Source: Phycisphaerales bacterium
GTDB lineage: Bacteria > Planctomycetota > Phycisphaerae > Phycisphaerales > UBA1924
Direction: 5' to 3'
DNA: 56,261 nt
Assembly: GCA_029213305.1 (NCBI GenBank)
Contig: JARGPA010000010.1
Coordinates: 1-56,261 of the forward strand
The notes beneath the pieces were generated by a model. The model was not told the DNA's origin. It ran no database searches and saw nothing but the letters and a program-made list of their open reading frames with translations. This document shows, in pieces, positions 33,522-42,819 of this stretch (its first letter is position 1; the number at the start of each line of letters is the position of its first letter). Both the position numbers and the translations under genes were made by a program.

Positions 33522-36230
33522 ATGTCAATGGATAAACTCACAGCGCTCGCACAGGAAGCTCTATCGAAAGCTCAACAAAGCTCGATGGCGAGTTCCAACC
33601 CAGAGGTTGGCTCACTACATGTGCTTGACGCGTTGGTTGAAGATCAAAATGGGCCCGCAGTTTCGATTCTCAATAAAATCGGAGCGCCAGTATCTCAAAT
33701 TACTCAAATCGTGAAGTCAGAACGAGATCGTTTACCCAAGACCTCGTCCGGTGCAGGATCAAGCGGCCGAGAGATCATGGAAATCCTCGGAAAAGCAGAT
33801 GCATCCGCACAAGCAATGGGTGATCAGTTCATTTCCAGTGAACACCTTCTTATCGCGATCTCCGAATTAAGCAGTGGGGCGGGCGAAATCCTCAAGGTTC
33901 ACAACGTCACAACCAAAGCAATCTCAGATGCAATCTCGCAGATTCGGGAAGCCTCAGGAGTCAAGAACATAAACGACCCGAACGCAGAAGCATCATTTGA
34001 GTCCTTAAAAAAATATGGGATCGATCTCACCGAAAGAGCGCGACAAGGAAAGATCGATCCAGTCATCGGGCGCGATGAAGAGATCCGCAGATGTATGCAA
34101 GTACTCTCACGCAGAACCAAGAACAACCCAGTATTGATCGGAGAACCAGGTGTTGGTAAAACCGCGATCGTCGAGGGGATTGCTCTAAGGATCGTGAACG
34201 GAGATTGCCCAAGTGGAATGTTAGATAAACAGATCATCGCGCTCGATGTCGGTCTCTTACTCGCAGGCGCAAAATATCGCGGCGAGTTTGAGGACAGACT
34301 TAAAGCTGTCTTGAGAGAAGTGGAAAGCAGTGATGGTCAAGTAGTCTTGTTTATCGATGAACTCCACACGATCATCGGCGCAGGTGCGGCAGAAGGTGCT
34401 GTAAGTGCAGGAAACTTGCTCAAACCCGCACTCGCTCGCGGGGGGCTTCGCGCTATCGGTGCAACAACACTCGATGAATATCGAAAGCACATCGAAAAGG
34501 ACGCCGCGTTTGAACGCCGATTCCAGAAGGTGCTTGTGCTTGCTCCGAGTGTTGAAGAAACAGTTGCAATTTTGCGAGGCCTAAAAGATCGTTATGAATC
34601 ACATCACGGCGTTCGAATTCAGGACAGCGCGATTCTTGCAGCCGCGTCCTTGAGTGATCGATACATTACTGAACGGTTCTTACCAGATAAAGCGATTGAT
34701 TTGATCGACGAAGCTGCAAGCGCGTTGCGGATGGAAATTGATTCAATGCCGACGGAGCTCGATGAACTACGTCGAAGGATCATGCAACTCGAAATCGAAA
34801 GAGAAGCACTCAAACTCGATGACAGCAGTGAAGTGAATAAGAAGGAAATCGATCGAGTTGAAGAAGAGTTGGCGGGTTTGCGTGAAAAGAACAATGCGCT
34901 CACAGCAAGATGGGAAGAAGAAAAACAAGATCTGGATGTTGTTCGAAATATCAAAGGTGATATCGAAAACAAGCGTGTGGAACTCGATCAAGCCCAACGA
35001 GTTGGAAATTTAGAACAAGCCGCGAGAATCCAGTACGGGGATTTAGTTGCTTTAGAAAACGAACTTGCAGAAGCAGAAGCAAATATCGATGCGCGTGCAA
35101 GTAGGGGGGATTTGTTGATCAAAGAAGAAGTCGATCCTGAAGCAATCGCGAAGATTGTCGGCAGATGGACTGGTATTCCAATCAGCAAGTTAATCGAATC
35201 AGAAAGAGAAAAACTCGTTCACATGGAAGAGCATCTCAAGTCCCGAGTTGTTGGACAGGGAGACGCTTTGGTTGCAGTATCAAACGCAGTCCGCCGTAGT
35301 AGAGCAGGTCTTGGTGATCCAACGAAACCAATCGGGAGTTTCTTGTTTTTAGGTCCAACCGGCGTAGGAAAGACAGAGGCGTGTAAAGCACTCGCTGAGT
35401 TTTTATTCGATACGGAGGATGCATTAGTTCGTATTGATATGAGTGAATACATGGAGAAGCACGCAGTAAGTAGACTAATCGGCGCGCCTCCGGGATATGT
35501 AGGATACGAAGAGGGCGGTTCACTCACTGAATCTGTTCGTCGGCGCCCGTATGCAGTGATCCTCCTCGATGAAATCGAGAAGGCGCATCCAGATGTATTC
35601 AATGTTCTCTTGCAGTTACTGGATGATGGTCGATTGACTGATGGACAAGGGCGTACTGTTGATTTCAAAAATACGATCGTGGTTATGACAAGTAATATCG
35701 GTAGTCAGAAGATTCTGCAGATGGCCGAGCACGGCGCTGAGGACTGGGAGATCGAGGCCGCTGTGCGAGATTTGATTCGTCGCGGACCCGGCGCTGATCT
35801 TGACGCAAAGGGATTGAAACCTGATATCGAAACAGGAAGCCTGAATGCAAATCTTAATGTTGGTTTAAGAGATCAATTTTTCCGTCCTGAGTTGCTCAAT
35901 CGTATTGATGAAGTTGTTGTGTTCCATCAACTCGGAAAAGAGACACTCGTTGGGATTGCAAATATCTTGCTCTCTTCATTGCAAAACCGATTGCTCGATA
36001 GAGGCATTGTTCTCGAGATAAGTGACTCTGCAAAGGAACAACTTATCGCAGAGGGGTATGACCCTGCGTACGGCGCAAGACCTCTTGCGAGAACGATCCA
36101 GCGACGAATTGAGAACCCGTTAGCAGGACGAATATTATCAGGTGAGTTTGAATCCGGAGATCGAATTATTGTCGATGCTTCTGGTACGAGTTTTACTTTT
36201 TCTAAAGCAGAGCCCGAGCATTCTGTCTAA
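33522..36230 (+). CDS. clpB: ATP-dependent disaggregase ClpB
   Basis: This 902-residue AAA+ chaperone solubilises protein aggregates with DnaK. The N domain covers residues 1-150. NBD1 has Walker [15 protein letters not shown] near residue 207 and [19 protein letters not shown]. The long middle coiled coil lies at about residues 405-525 ([20 protein letters not shown]). NBD2 has [18 protein letters not shown] near 610 and [20 protein letters not shown]. There is an extra acidic and glycine-rich insert after [10 protein letters not shown] ([20 protein letters not shown]). I chose ATG 33522 because GGAGG lies 7 bases upstream. A strong terminator follows. An inverted repeat lies in the leader. 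Confidence 0.96.
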   Translation: MSMDKLTALAQEALSKAQQSSMASSNPEVGSLHVLDALVEDQNGPAVSILNKIGAPVSQITQIVKSERDRLPKTSSGAGSSGREIMEILGKADASAQAMGDQFISSEHLLIAISELSSGAGEILKVHNVTTKAISDAISQIREASGVKNINDPNAEASFESLKKYGIDLTERARQGKIDPVIGRDEEIRRCMQVLSRRTKNNPVLIGEPGVGKTAIVEGIALRIVNGDCPSGMLDKQIIALDVGLLLAGAKYRGEFEDRLKAVLREVESSDGQVVLFIDELHTIIGAGAAEGAVSAGNLLKPALARGGLRAIGATTLDEYRKHIEKDAAFERRFQKVLVLAPSVEETVAILRGLKDRYESHHGVRIQDSAILAAASLSDRYITERFLPDKAIDLIDEAASALRMEIDSMPTELDELRRRIMQLEIEREALKLDDSSEVNKKEIDRVEEELAGLREKNNALTARWEEEKQDLDVVRNIKGDIENKRVELDQAQRVGNLEQAARIQYGDLVALENELAEAEANIDARASRGDLLIKEEVDPEAIAKIVGRWTGIPISKLIESEREKLVHMEEHLKSRVVGQGDALVAVSNAVRRSRAGLGDPTKPIGSFLFLGPTGVGKTEACKALAEFLFDTEDALVRIDMSEYMEKHAVSRLIGAPPGYVGYEEGGSLTESVRRRPYAVILLDEIEKAHPDVFNVLLQLLDDGRLTDGQGRTVDFKNTIVVMTSNIGSQKILQMAEHGAEDWEIEAAVRDLIRRGPGADLDAKGLKPDIETGSLNANLNVGLRDQFFRPELLNRIDEVVVFHQLGKETLVGIANILLSSLQNRLLDRGIVLEISDSAKEQLIAEGYDPAYGARPLARTIQRRIENPLAGRILSGEFESGDRIIVDASGTSFTFSKAEPEHSV

Positions 36231-36265
36231 GGGATGAGGGCAGGATCGGTTTAGATATTTATTAC

Positions 36266-36303
36266 AACGGAACAGTTCCAACCAGAACTGTTCCGTTTTT
36301 TTA
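36266..36303 (+). terminator. intrinsic terminator after clpB
   Basis: AACGGAACAGTT and AACTGTTCCGTT form a 12-bp stem with an 8-base loop, followed by eight Ts. It lies 36 bases after the clpB stop. Confidence 0.92.
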
Positions 36304-36777
36304 TATGAATAAGAGAGTTGATTATCAGTGAAAAAATTCAGTGATTTATGTCTGGTTTTGTCGAGAATTCGAGTATCTAATGAATTCGATAGTAATCCGA
36401 ATGAAACCGTCCGCGCTGGCGTGCGTATGTATTTGTGGCCGTGTCTGGCCAACATCAAATCGTGTTTTCTGGCTCGTTCAAGGGCTTAACGATTTGGAGA
36501 AAACAAGATCAAGAGCAGGTGCTCCAGGATGGATGCCGCAAGTGTGTGTGCGATCCAGAACGGTATCTCTAGGAGTTCACTTCGCGCGTCGGTTCTGCGT
36601 CCCCGGAATCGACGGTTTCACAGTGTTGATGTGTTCAACCTGACGCCGGGTGGGTAGATACGTCGATTAAGATATTTTCTTTTCGACATCTTCCGGAGAA
36701 AACAGGTGATTGGATCAGCTTCGGGTGATGCTCGTGTGTGTGTGCGGGTTTCCGAATGAGCTCCCCGAAAACTGTGT
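36304..36777. other. long gene-free stretch between clpB and rnpA
   Basis: About 470 bases in which no frame has convincing protein character. rpmH, the usual partner of rnpA, is not here. The last part, near 36748-36773, can pair weakly as GTTTCCG with CGAAAAC. The region probably holds the promoter of the RNA or leader that follows. Confidence 0.4.
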
Positions 36778-36891
36778 GGATCGGGTGTGTCGAGGGGAGA
36801 GAGGATGCCCCGATCTGAGTTGTCGCCGAGGTGGATGACCGGCGATAACTTGAATGCCGAGCCGGGATGTCCCCCCCGGCTCGGCTTTTTT
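36778..36891 (+). ncRNA. three-hairpin RNA or leader upstream of rnpA
   Basis: Three strong hairpins follow each other. Hairpin 1 is GATCGGG (36779-36785) with CCCGATC (36809-36815). Hairpin 2 is GTTGTCGCCG (36819-36828) with CGGCGATAAC (36840-36849), 10 bp with one G-U. Hairpin 3 is the terminator at 36856-36891. The order is like that of a compact small RNA or an attenuated leader. No known riboswitch consensus was recognised. It ends 35 bases before rnpA. Confidence 0.42.
36856..36891 (+). terminator. strong intrinsic terminator before rnpA
   Basis: GCCGAGCCGGG and CCCGGCTCGGC form a perfect 11-bp stem with an 8-base loop, then six Ts. Being 35 bases before the rnpA start, it either ends an upstream RNA or attenuates rnpA. 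Confidence 0.92.
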
Positions 36892-36926
36892 AATTTCGAT
36901 TGGTATTCGCGTACCTATCGTTCAAT

Positions 36927-37370
36927 ATGGAATCTTCTCACGATCACAAACCGGTTGAGCGATTAGTGTTTCGGCGCCGACATCGTCTCTCTGGTAATGA
37001 TCAGTTCGCGGCGGTATTCAACGCGAAAATCAGAAAATCGAGAGGTCCAATGACAATCTTTCTCATGCCTAATTCCACGGATGAACATCGACTTGGACTC
37101 TCAATCGGGCGCAAAGCAGGAAACGCAGTTCGACGAGGCCGATTCAAACGAATCATTCGTGAGGTTTTCCGGATCGAACGATCCAATCTACCCAAGTTTA
37201 TATCCGAGGACGCAAATCCTGGGTTCTATGACATCGTGGTAAGTATCCGTCGGCATGATGAGTTAAACTTCAAGGAATACCGACAGCACTTTGTAGAAGC
37301 AGTCAGCGCAGCTCATCGGGTGCATCTCAAGAGAATGCAATATAAAAAAACAAAGCAGGATAATCAATGA
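36927..37370 (+). CDS. rnpA: ribonuclease P protein component
   Basis: RnpA is the protein cofactor of RNase P, which matures tRNA 5' ends. It has 147 residues. The N-terminal phrase FRRRHRLSGNDQFAAVFNAK and the RNR motif RLGLSIGRKAGNAVRRGRFK followed by RIIREVFR are diagnostic. The C-terminal DIVVSIRRHDELNFKEYRQH is also typical. I chose the ATG at 36927; a TTG at 36900 is in frame but abuts the terminator. The stop overlaps the yidD start (ATGA). Unusually, rpmH is not upstream; a three-hairpin RNA element is. Confidence 0.95.
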   Translation: MESSHDHKPVERLVFRRRHRLSGNDQFAAVFNAKIRKSRGPMTIFLMPNSTDEHRLGLSIGRKAGNAVRRGRFKRIIREVFRIERSNLPKFISEDANPGFYDIVVSIRRHDELNFKEYRQHFVEAVSAAHRVHLKRMQYKKTKQDNQ

Positions 37371-37705
37371 GTAATAACTCAGATCTCAAGCTTTGGGCAA
37401 GAATAGGAAACGCGCCTTTTCTTGGGATAATTTATCTGTATCGGATGACGCTCTCCCCGTTCATTGGGGGACAATGTCGATATGAACCAACCTGCTCTCG
37501 TTACGGGATTCGAGCTTATCAGGTGCATGGACCCATCAAAGGGAGCTCATTAACGATTAGGAGAATCTTTCGATGTCATCCCTTCGCAAAGGGCGGATAT
37601 GATCCAGTACCAATTCGTGAAAGCGACGATTTGCTCGATCAGGAAGATTCGAGCGTTAATCAGTCAGGACGATCTGATGTTGAGTTGAGAAAGGCGGAGC
37701 GATGA
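37367..37705 (+). CDS. yidD: membrane protein insertion efficiency factor YidD
   Basis: This 112-residue member of the YidD (DUF37) family is thought to help YidC-dependent membrane protein insertion. Signatures are GIIYLYRMTLSPFIGGQCRY, EPTCSRYGIRAYQVHGPIKG and RIFRCHPFAKGGYDPVP with the conserved cysteines. The C-terminal 30 residues are an acidic extension. It overlaps rnpA by four bases and tetR by four bases, so all three are probably coupled. yidC, the usual next gene, is missing and is replaced by a regulator gene. Confidence 0.95.
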   Translation: MSNNSDLKLWARIGNAPFLGIIYLYRMTLSPFIGGQCRYEPTCSRYGIRAYQVHGPIKGSSLTIRRIFRCHPFAKGGYDPVPIRESDDLLDQEDSSVNQSGRSDVELRKAER

Positions 37706-38397
37706 GTCGATTACCAGCAGCATTGCGTAGAGAGCAGCTTTTAGATGTAGCCGCCGAATTGTTTTCAGTAAAAGGGTATGCAGGCGCGACGACTGCGCAG
37801 ATCGCAAAGGTCGCAGGGATAACCGAACCAATTATCTATCGACATTTCAAATCGAAGAGAGATCTCTTTGTCGCACTCATTGAACGGACGGGCCGACAAA
37901 CACTCGAACAATGGGAAGTCGAACTCGAAGGCGTAGATGACCCCTCAGCGAGACTCGCGAAAATTATCAATGAGAACCCGATGGTTTCCGAAAAAGGCCG
38001 TAAGGGATATCGGGTACTCTTGCAATCAATCTCTGAAGTGGATGATCAACTAATCCACAAAGCGGTTTCGGATCACATGACTCGTCTCCACGCGTTCATC
38101 ACACGAGAGATCGAACGAGCCCAAGAGGCGCACAAAGTGACCACCCGTTTCTCTGCAGGTGTCTTAGCATGGGTGCTTGTCAATGTTGGGATGGGGTACG
38201 GCGTGCTTACCGCGATGGGTGTTCCTGGGCATGGGTTCGATGCATCTGGGGTTCATGTGAAGGATGTGCTCGGACGTATCCTCGTTGGGCGCGATCGACA
38301 AGCAGAGAATGTAAACGAACCAGTTGCTCAAGAGAACACTGAAAAGAACGAGATGTTCGATAGCGGCGATCAAGATAACGGCAATGAATCCCAATAG
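37702..38397 (+). CDS. TetR family transcriptional regulator
   Basis: This 231-residue protein has an N-terminal helix-turn-helix in RREQLLDVAAELFSVKGYAG followed by ATTAQIAKVAGITEPIIYRH and FKSKRDLFVALIERTG. The C-terminal ligand domain is helical (ISEVDDQLIHKAVSDHMTRL), and the last 30 residues are acidic and low in complexity. It probably represses a transport or lipid-related gene, but its target is not visible. It overlaps yidD by four bases and is followed seven bases later by the cysteine desulfurase gene. Confidence 0.92.
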   Translation: MSRLPAALRREQLLDVAAELFSVKGYAGATTAQIAKVAGITEPIIYRHFKSKRDLFVALIERTGRQTLEQWEVELEGVDDPSARLAKIINENPMVSEKGRKGYRVLLQSISEVDDQLIHKAVSDHMTRLHAFITREIERAQEAHKVTTRFSAGVLAWVLVNVGMGYGVLTAMGVPGHGFDASGVHVKDVLGRILVGRDRQAENVNEPVAQENTEKNEMFDSGDQDNGNESQ

Positions 38398-38404
38398 GTA
38401 AATC

Positions 38405-39607
38405 ATGAACCGGATCTATCTCGATAATAACGCGACGACTGAACCAAGCAAAGAAGTGTGCCAAGCGGTGATCGCTGGACTCGAAACTCTTTGGCACAAC
38501 CCGTCAAGTATCCATCGCCCAGGTCAAGAAGCAAAGCATGGAGTAGAGATCGCACGCGGAAAAGTTGCCTCACTTTTAGGCGCGAAATCGCGAGAGATTG
38601 TCTTCACAGGTTCTGGTACAGAAGCAATTGATCTAGCAATCAGGGGAACTCTCGCAGCGAATCGTAAATCACGCGATTCTAAGAATGTGATTATTACAAC
38701 GCCAATCGAGCACAGTGCCGTTTTAAACCTGTGTCGACAACTCGAAGACTCTGGACAAGCGAAAGTTGTCAAGTTACCCGTTGATCGTTCGGGGGTAGTG
38801 GTCGTTGCAGGGCTCGAAGAAATTATAAAAGAGCACGCGAGTGAATCAGGTAATGATGTTGCAATTTTGAGCATGCAATGGGTGAACAACGAAACGGGAG
38901 TGGTTCAACCAGTTCATCGAGTTGGAGAAATATGTGAACGACACAATGTTGTTTTTCACTGTGATGCAACTCAATGGGTTGGGAAAATGCCAACGGATTT
39001 GCAATCTGGAGAAGCGCCCAAGATTGATTTGTTGAACTGTTCGCCGCACAAGTTTCACGGGCCTAAGGGAGTTGGGATTCTCTGGGTTCGTCGAGGGGTA
39101 AAGCTCGTACCAACAACTCCGGGATCACAAGAACTCGGTCGACGCGGCGGGACAGAACCAGTTCCTGCGATCCTTGGCGCTGGGGTCGCAGCCGAGCAAG
39201 CGATGAACTGGGTAAATGACGAATCGAATCGAATGCATGTTTCTGAGTTGAGAGATCAGCTCGAACACCAGATATTGAGCAAGATCTCGGGATCGAAAGT
39301 AAACACTACTCGTGCTCAAAGTGAACGAATTTGGAGTACGACAAATATTGGATTCCCGTCGCTCGCTGCAGAGGCGTTTTTACTCTCTCTATCTGAAAGA
39401 GGGGTGTGCGTATCTGCGGGTTCTGCATGTGCATCAGGTTCTCTCGATCCATCTCCAGTGTTATTAGCAATGGGTGTCGATGAGCAGATTGCACACGGTT
39501 CAATTCGATTGAGTCTCTCGCGAAACACGACAGAACCGGAAATAGAGCGTGCATCACAGTTGATCGAAGAGGTCGCGGCGCAACTTTCGCGTTCTATGCC
39601 GACCTGA
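38405..39607 (+). CDS. cysteine desulfurase (NifS/IscS-like)
   Basis: This PLP enzyme takes sulfur from cysteine for iron-sulfur clusters or tRNA thiolation. It has 400 residues. MNRIYLDNNATTEPSKEVCQ and FTGSGTEAIDLAIRGTL form the N-terminal and cofactor parts. The PLP lysine is in NCSPHKFHGPKGVGILWVRR near residue 216. RRGGTEPVPAILGAGVA follows, and the sulfur-carrying Cys is in SAGSACASGSLDPSPVLLAM. The SAGSACASG loop is like the NifS/IscS group (class I). No scaffold gene is next to it. It is transcribed with tetR. Confidence 0.95.
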   Translation: MNRIYLDNNATTEPSKEVCQAVIAGLETLWHNPSSIHRPGQEAKHGVEIARGKVASLLGAKSREIVFTGSGTEAIDLAIRGTLAANRKSRDSKNVIITTPIEHSAVLNLCRQLEDSGQAKVVKLPVDRSGVVVVAGLEEIIKEHASESGNDVAILSMQWVNNETGVVQPVHRVGEICERHNVVFHCDATQWVGKMPTDLQSGEAPKIDLLNCSPHKFHGPKGVGILWVRRGVKLVPTTPGSQELGRRGGTEPVPAILGAGVAAEQAMNWVNDESNRMHVSELRDQLEHQILSKISGSKVNTTRAQSERIWSTTNIGFPSLAAEAFLLSLSERGVCVSAGSACASGSLDPSPVLLAMGVDEQIAHGSIRLSLSRNTTEPEIERASQLIEEVAAQLSRSMPT

Positions 39608-39690
39608 GTTCTGGTCCTTGAGTAGGGTATTCCATGCAGAATATGGGTTTACGAGTGGTTTATTTGTTCAAAACCCGCTAGGGTGGGCGC

Positions 39691-40473
39691 ATGACACAGA
39701 TGCAATCACCTTACCAAGATCAGTCGGATGTTTCTCTTTATCAAGAACCAGATCGCACAAGTATCATGGCGATCCTGAGCTTGGTGTTCGGCGTGGGCGG
39801 TTGTTGTCTAGGTATTACTTCAATTCCCGCGATCCTACTCGGGATTTTCGGGTTGGTAGGGATCACGAGAAGCAAGGGACGAATCGGGGGAACCGGATTC
39901 TCTATTGCGGGGATTCTAGTAGGTCTGATTACTCTTGCTCTTTGGGGTGGAGTTTTGGGTGCAACGGTGTTTGGACTCAAATCAATGGAAGGCACCTTTG
40001 GTTCGACGACTGAGCAAATCTTCCTTGATATTCAAGCAGGGAACCTCGATGCGGCACGCAGCAAGATGGATTCCCCAGCCAGCGATGCGACAGATGCTGA
40101 TTTGATTGCATTCCGCGAAGGGTACCAGAACGGACTCGGAGAGTTTGTATCCAAGACTGAAGGACTTGGAGATTTGATCAGCGGATACATCGCAGTCGGC
40201 GAGTTGATCCAGCCTTATAACGGCCGACCTGGGTATGTACCGCTCCCTATGAGATTCGACTCTGGATATGGGTTAGTGATCTATGTGATCAATCAGCAAT
40301 CAAACGGCCAAGGATTCCCTAATGCGATCCAGTACATCGTGATTGATCTCGACGGAAATGAGTATCATTTACCTTGGAATGGAACTACGAATGTGAATCC
40401 TGAGTTGCCTTCAGCCGATGATGTGGATGTTGAGACTGATGATGATGCTCCGAGCACTGATGACGGACCTTGA
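39691..40473 (+). CDS. DUF4190-type membrane protein with extracytoplasmic tail
   Basis: This 260-residue protein has a Gln/Asp-rich N-terminal tail and two membrane helices separated by a short charged loop (ILSLVFGVGGCCLGITSIPA, then LLGIFGLVGITRSKGRIGGT and GFSIAGILVGLITLALWGGV), the usual DUF4190 layout. The remaining 160 residues form a soluble domain (EQIFLDIQAGNLDAARSKMD, then GLVIYVINQQSNGQGFPNAI), with an acidic tail. The soluble part resembles small secreted alpha/beta domains; no function known. ATG at 39691. Alone, followed by the ABC gene. Confidence 0.7.
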   Translation: MTQMQSPYQDQSDVSLYQEPDRTSIMAILSLVFGVGGCCLGITSIPAILLGIFGLVGITRSKGRIGGTGFSIAGILVGLITLALWGGVLGATVFGLKSMEGTFGSTTEQIFLDIQAGNLDAARSKMDSPASDATDADLIAFREGYQNGLGEFVSKTEGLGDLISGYIAVGELIQPYNGRPGYVPLPMRFDSGYGLVIYVINQQSNGQGFPNAIQYIVIDLDGNEYHLPWNGTTNVNPELPSADDVDVETDDDAPSTDDGP

Positions 40474-40536
40474 TAGATGTGACTATCGCAGGGCGTAGAC
40501 GATGCTTCGAGCTTAAGATCGTGCTAGGGTAGTATT

Positions 40537-41436
40537 GTGAATACGGACGAGAACCGCCAACCGATTATTCGATGTCGAGATATCGTCAAACGTTTCGGCG
40601 GTCAAACCGTACTCAGCGGCGTGAATCTTGATGTCTATCCAGGTGAAACCATGGTCATCATGGGTGGGTCAGGTTCTGGAAAAAGTACATTCTTGAGAAC
40701 AATGATCGGTACGCACAAACCTGAAGAGGGATCAGTTGAGCTCTTCGGAGAAGAAATCTGTGGACTCAACGCAGAAGGACTCGACGAAGTCCGCAAGAAG
40801 TTTGGGATTCTCTTCCAATCTGGTGCTTTGTTCAACTCAATGACAATCGCAGAGAATGTGGCGCTCCCTCTTCGCGAGCATACCGAGCTTGATGATGAAA
40901 TCATTGATATCCAAGTCAAGATCAAACTCGAGCTTGTAGGACTGAGAGAAGATGCTCAAAAATTCCCAGCGCAGATTTCCGGCGGAATGAAAAAACGAGC
41001 AGGACTCGCAAGAGCATTAGCGCTCGATCCGAAGATCTTGTTTTATGATGAACCCAGCGCCGGACTCGATCCAGTAACAAGCGCTCAGATCGATCAACTC
41101 ATTATCGCCCTCTCACATCAACTCGGAGTCACGAGTGTTGTTGTTACCCACGAGATGGATAGTGCCTTTGCGATTGCAGATCGGATGGCGATGTTAGATC
41201 GTGGCGTGATGATTTGTTCAAACGAACGAAGCTGGTTTGAAAAACTAAGAGACATGCCGACGGATGAAGCAACAACGATGGATGAACCACGAAGATTGGT
41301 CCGTCAGTTTTTGCGAGGCGACGCAGAAGGACCATTAGCGTCAAGGCGCGACGAAGGTGCATATGGGGAAGATCTATTCGGAATGACACCCGATCGGGTT
41401 ACAAGAACTCCGAGTGTGGAACCGACGAGGGGATGA
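40537..41436 (+). CDS. Mla-type ABC transporter ATPase (MlaF-like)
   Basis: This 299-residue ATPase of a phospholipid transport system has Walker A IMGGSGSGKSTFLRTMIGTH near residue 43, FGILFQSGALFNSMTIAENV (the Q loop with the MlaF-type SGALFNSM), signature ISGGMKKRAGLARALALDPK, and Walker B ILFYDEPSAGLDPVTSAQID. The SGGMKKR form of the signature is characteristic of MlaF. The start is GTG at 40537. An MCE gene follows 42 bases later, but the expected MlaE permease is not between or next to them. Confidence 0.92.
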   Translation: MNTDENRQPIIRCRDIVKRFGGQTVLSGVNLDVYPGETMVIMGGSGSGKSTFLRTMIGTHKPEEGSVELFGEEICGLNAEGLDEVRKKFGILFQSGALFNSMTIAENVALPLREHTELDDEIIDIQVKIKLELVGLREDAQKFPAQISGGMKKRAGLARALALDPKILFYDEPSAGLDPVTSAQIDQLIIALSHQLGVTSVVVTHEMDSAFAIADRMAMLDRGVMICSNERSWFEKLRDMPTDEATTMDEPRRLVRQFLRGDAEGPLASRRDEGAYGEDLFGMTPDRVTRTPSVEPTRG

Positions 41437-41478
41437 TGCGCAGGTGACACTACAACTGCGAGAAATGGAAGCGTGCGT

Positions 41479-42819
41479 ATGAGTATTCAGGTTGTGAATC
41501 GGAACAATGTTGTCGCAGGGACATTCCTCATTGTGAGCGTGCTCCTTGCGGTTGCGATCTCATTCATACTTTCGGATATCAAAGACAACTTCGGTTCAAA
41601 GAAACAATATGTTTTTCGGTTCTCAACAACCGTCGGCGTAAGTGGTCTCAAACCCGGAGCGGATATCACCTTCGGTGGTTTTTCGGTTGGAAAAGTTAAA
41701 TCTATCGATGCTTACACGGTTGCCGATCCTCAGAGCGGCGAAGAAATCATCAAAGCACACGATGTAATCGTGACACTACGGTCTGATCTAGTGCTCTATG
41801 AAGATGCGTACGCGGATCTGACATTGCCCATGTTGGGTGGGATCTCGAAGATCAATATCCCCAGCGCAGGAACCGGTCCCTATGAGGGGGGTCCCTCGGA
41901 TCCGAACGCAACACTTGATGAAGGCGAAGCTTTACGCGGCCGATTCGCGCCATCTATTCTGACTCAACTCGGATTTACCACTGAGGACGCGATCAAAATT
42001 CAAGAAACGATTGATTCAATCAATGAAGTGTCATCAAATGCAAAAGATGTTACTGATGGTTTCAAACGAATGAGCGAAGCGCTCGAACCAGAGTTCATTG
42101 ACGGTGTCGATGACGGCCGAGCAACAATTGCGAACATCCGTTCGTTTACTGAGAGTTTTACGGGAGAAACTGGTTGGTCAACCAAAGTCGACGACATCCT
42201 TACGGATGCTCAAGACGCCTCTGGAAAACTTGCGCCTGCGATTGATGACGCGAAAGAGACAATTTCGAATGCGAACGGTTTGATCGGGGATAGCCGACCA
42301 AGAATATCGCGGATCTTGGATAATGTTGAACAGACTACAGAGCGAATTCGATTTGATTCCATGGGACAGATTGATGATCTACTCGAGAAGGGATCCCTTG
42401 CTTTGGGTTCGTATAAGGATGTTGCAGATTCTGCAAACGAACTTGTTAACACGAATCGTCCAAAGATTGACGCAACGCTTGATTCTGCACGAGACATCGG
42501 AGTGTCAAGCAAGTTACTCGTTGAAGAACTTCGCGCTCAACCTTGGCGTATATTGAAAAAACCAAGCAAAGATGACTTGGCCCGTGAGCCGATTTATGAG
42601 GCTGCGCGAATGTATGCTCAATCCGTGTCAGATTTACGGATTGCTTCAGAGGCGCTTGATGTTGCGGTTGCACAATCTGCAAATAGTGGAAACACGGTGA
42701 ATGCTGCAGAGTTGGTCCGGATTGCAGCTCTTGTAGAGCAAGCGTACGGGCGATACGAAGAAGCGGAACGCGGATTGCTTGAAAGACTCAGAGGGAAAGA
42801 CCCACAAACATCGCCATGA
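41479..42819 (+). CDS. MCE/MlaD-family lipid-binding protein
   Basis: This 446-residue protein has a single N-terminal membrane helix (AGTFLIVSVLLAVAISFILS) followed by an MCE domain (KPGADITFGGFSVGKVKSID, then VTLRSDLVLYEDAYADLTLP), which builds hexameric lipid-conducting rings in the periplasm. The C-terminal 250 residues are helical and repetitive in character (IDDAKETISNANGLIGDSRP), like a needle or coiled extension. I chose the ATG at 41479; a GTG two codons earlier is possible. It follows the ATPase in one operon and overlaps the lipase gene by four bases (ATGA). Confidence 0.9.
   Translation: MSIQVVNRNNVVAGTFLIVSVLLAVAISFILSDIKDNFGSKKQYVFRFSTTVGVSGLKPGADITFGGFSVGKVKSIDAYTVADPQSGEEIIKAHDVIVTLRSDLVLYEDAYADLTLPMLGGISKINIPSAGTGPYEGGPSDPNATLDEGEALRGRFAPSILTQLGFTTEDAIKIQETIDSINEVSSNAKDVTDGFKRMSEALEPEFIDGVDDGRATIANIRSFTESFTGETGWSTKVDDILTDAQDASGKLAPAIDDAKETISNANGLIGDSRPRISRILDNVEQTTERIRFDSMGQIDDLLEKGSLALGSYKDVADSANELVNTNRPKIDATLDSARDIGVSSKLLVEELRAQPWRILKKPSKDDLAREPIYEAARMYAQSVSDLRIASEALDVAVAQSANSGNTVNAAELVRIAALVEQAYGRYEEAERGLLERLRGKDPQTSP

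Noticed and set aside
36341..36643. 100-residue open frame between clpB and rnpA
   Set aside because: Cys- and Arg-rich reading without a domain and no ribosome binding site. Also not rpmH (L34), which I looked for here.
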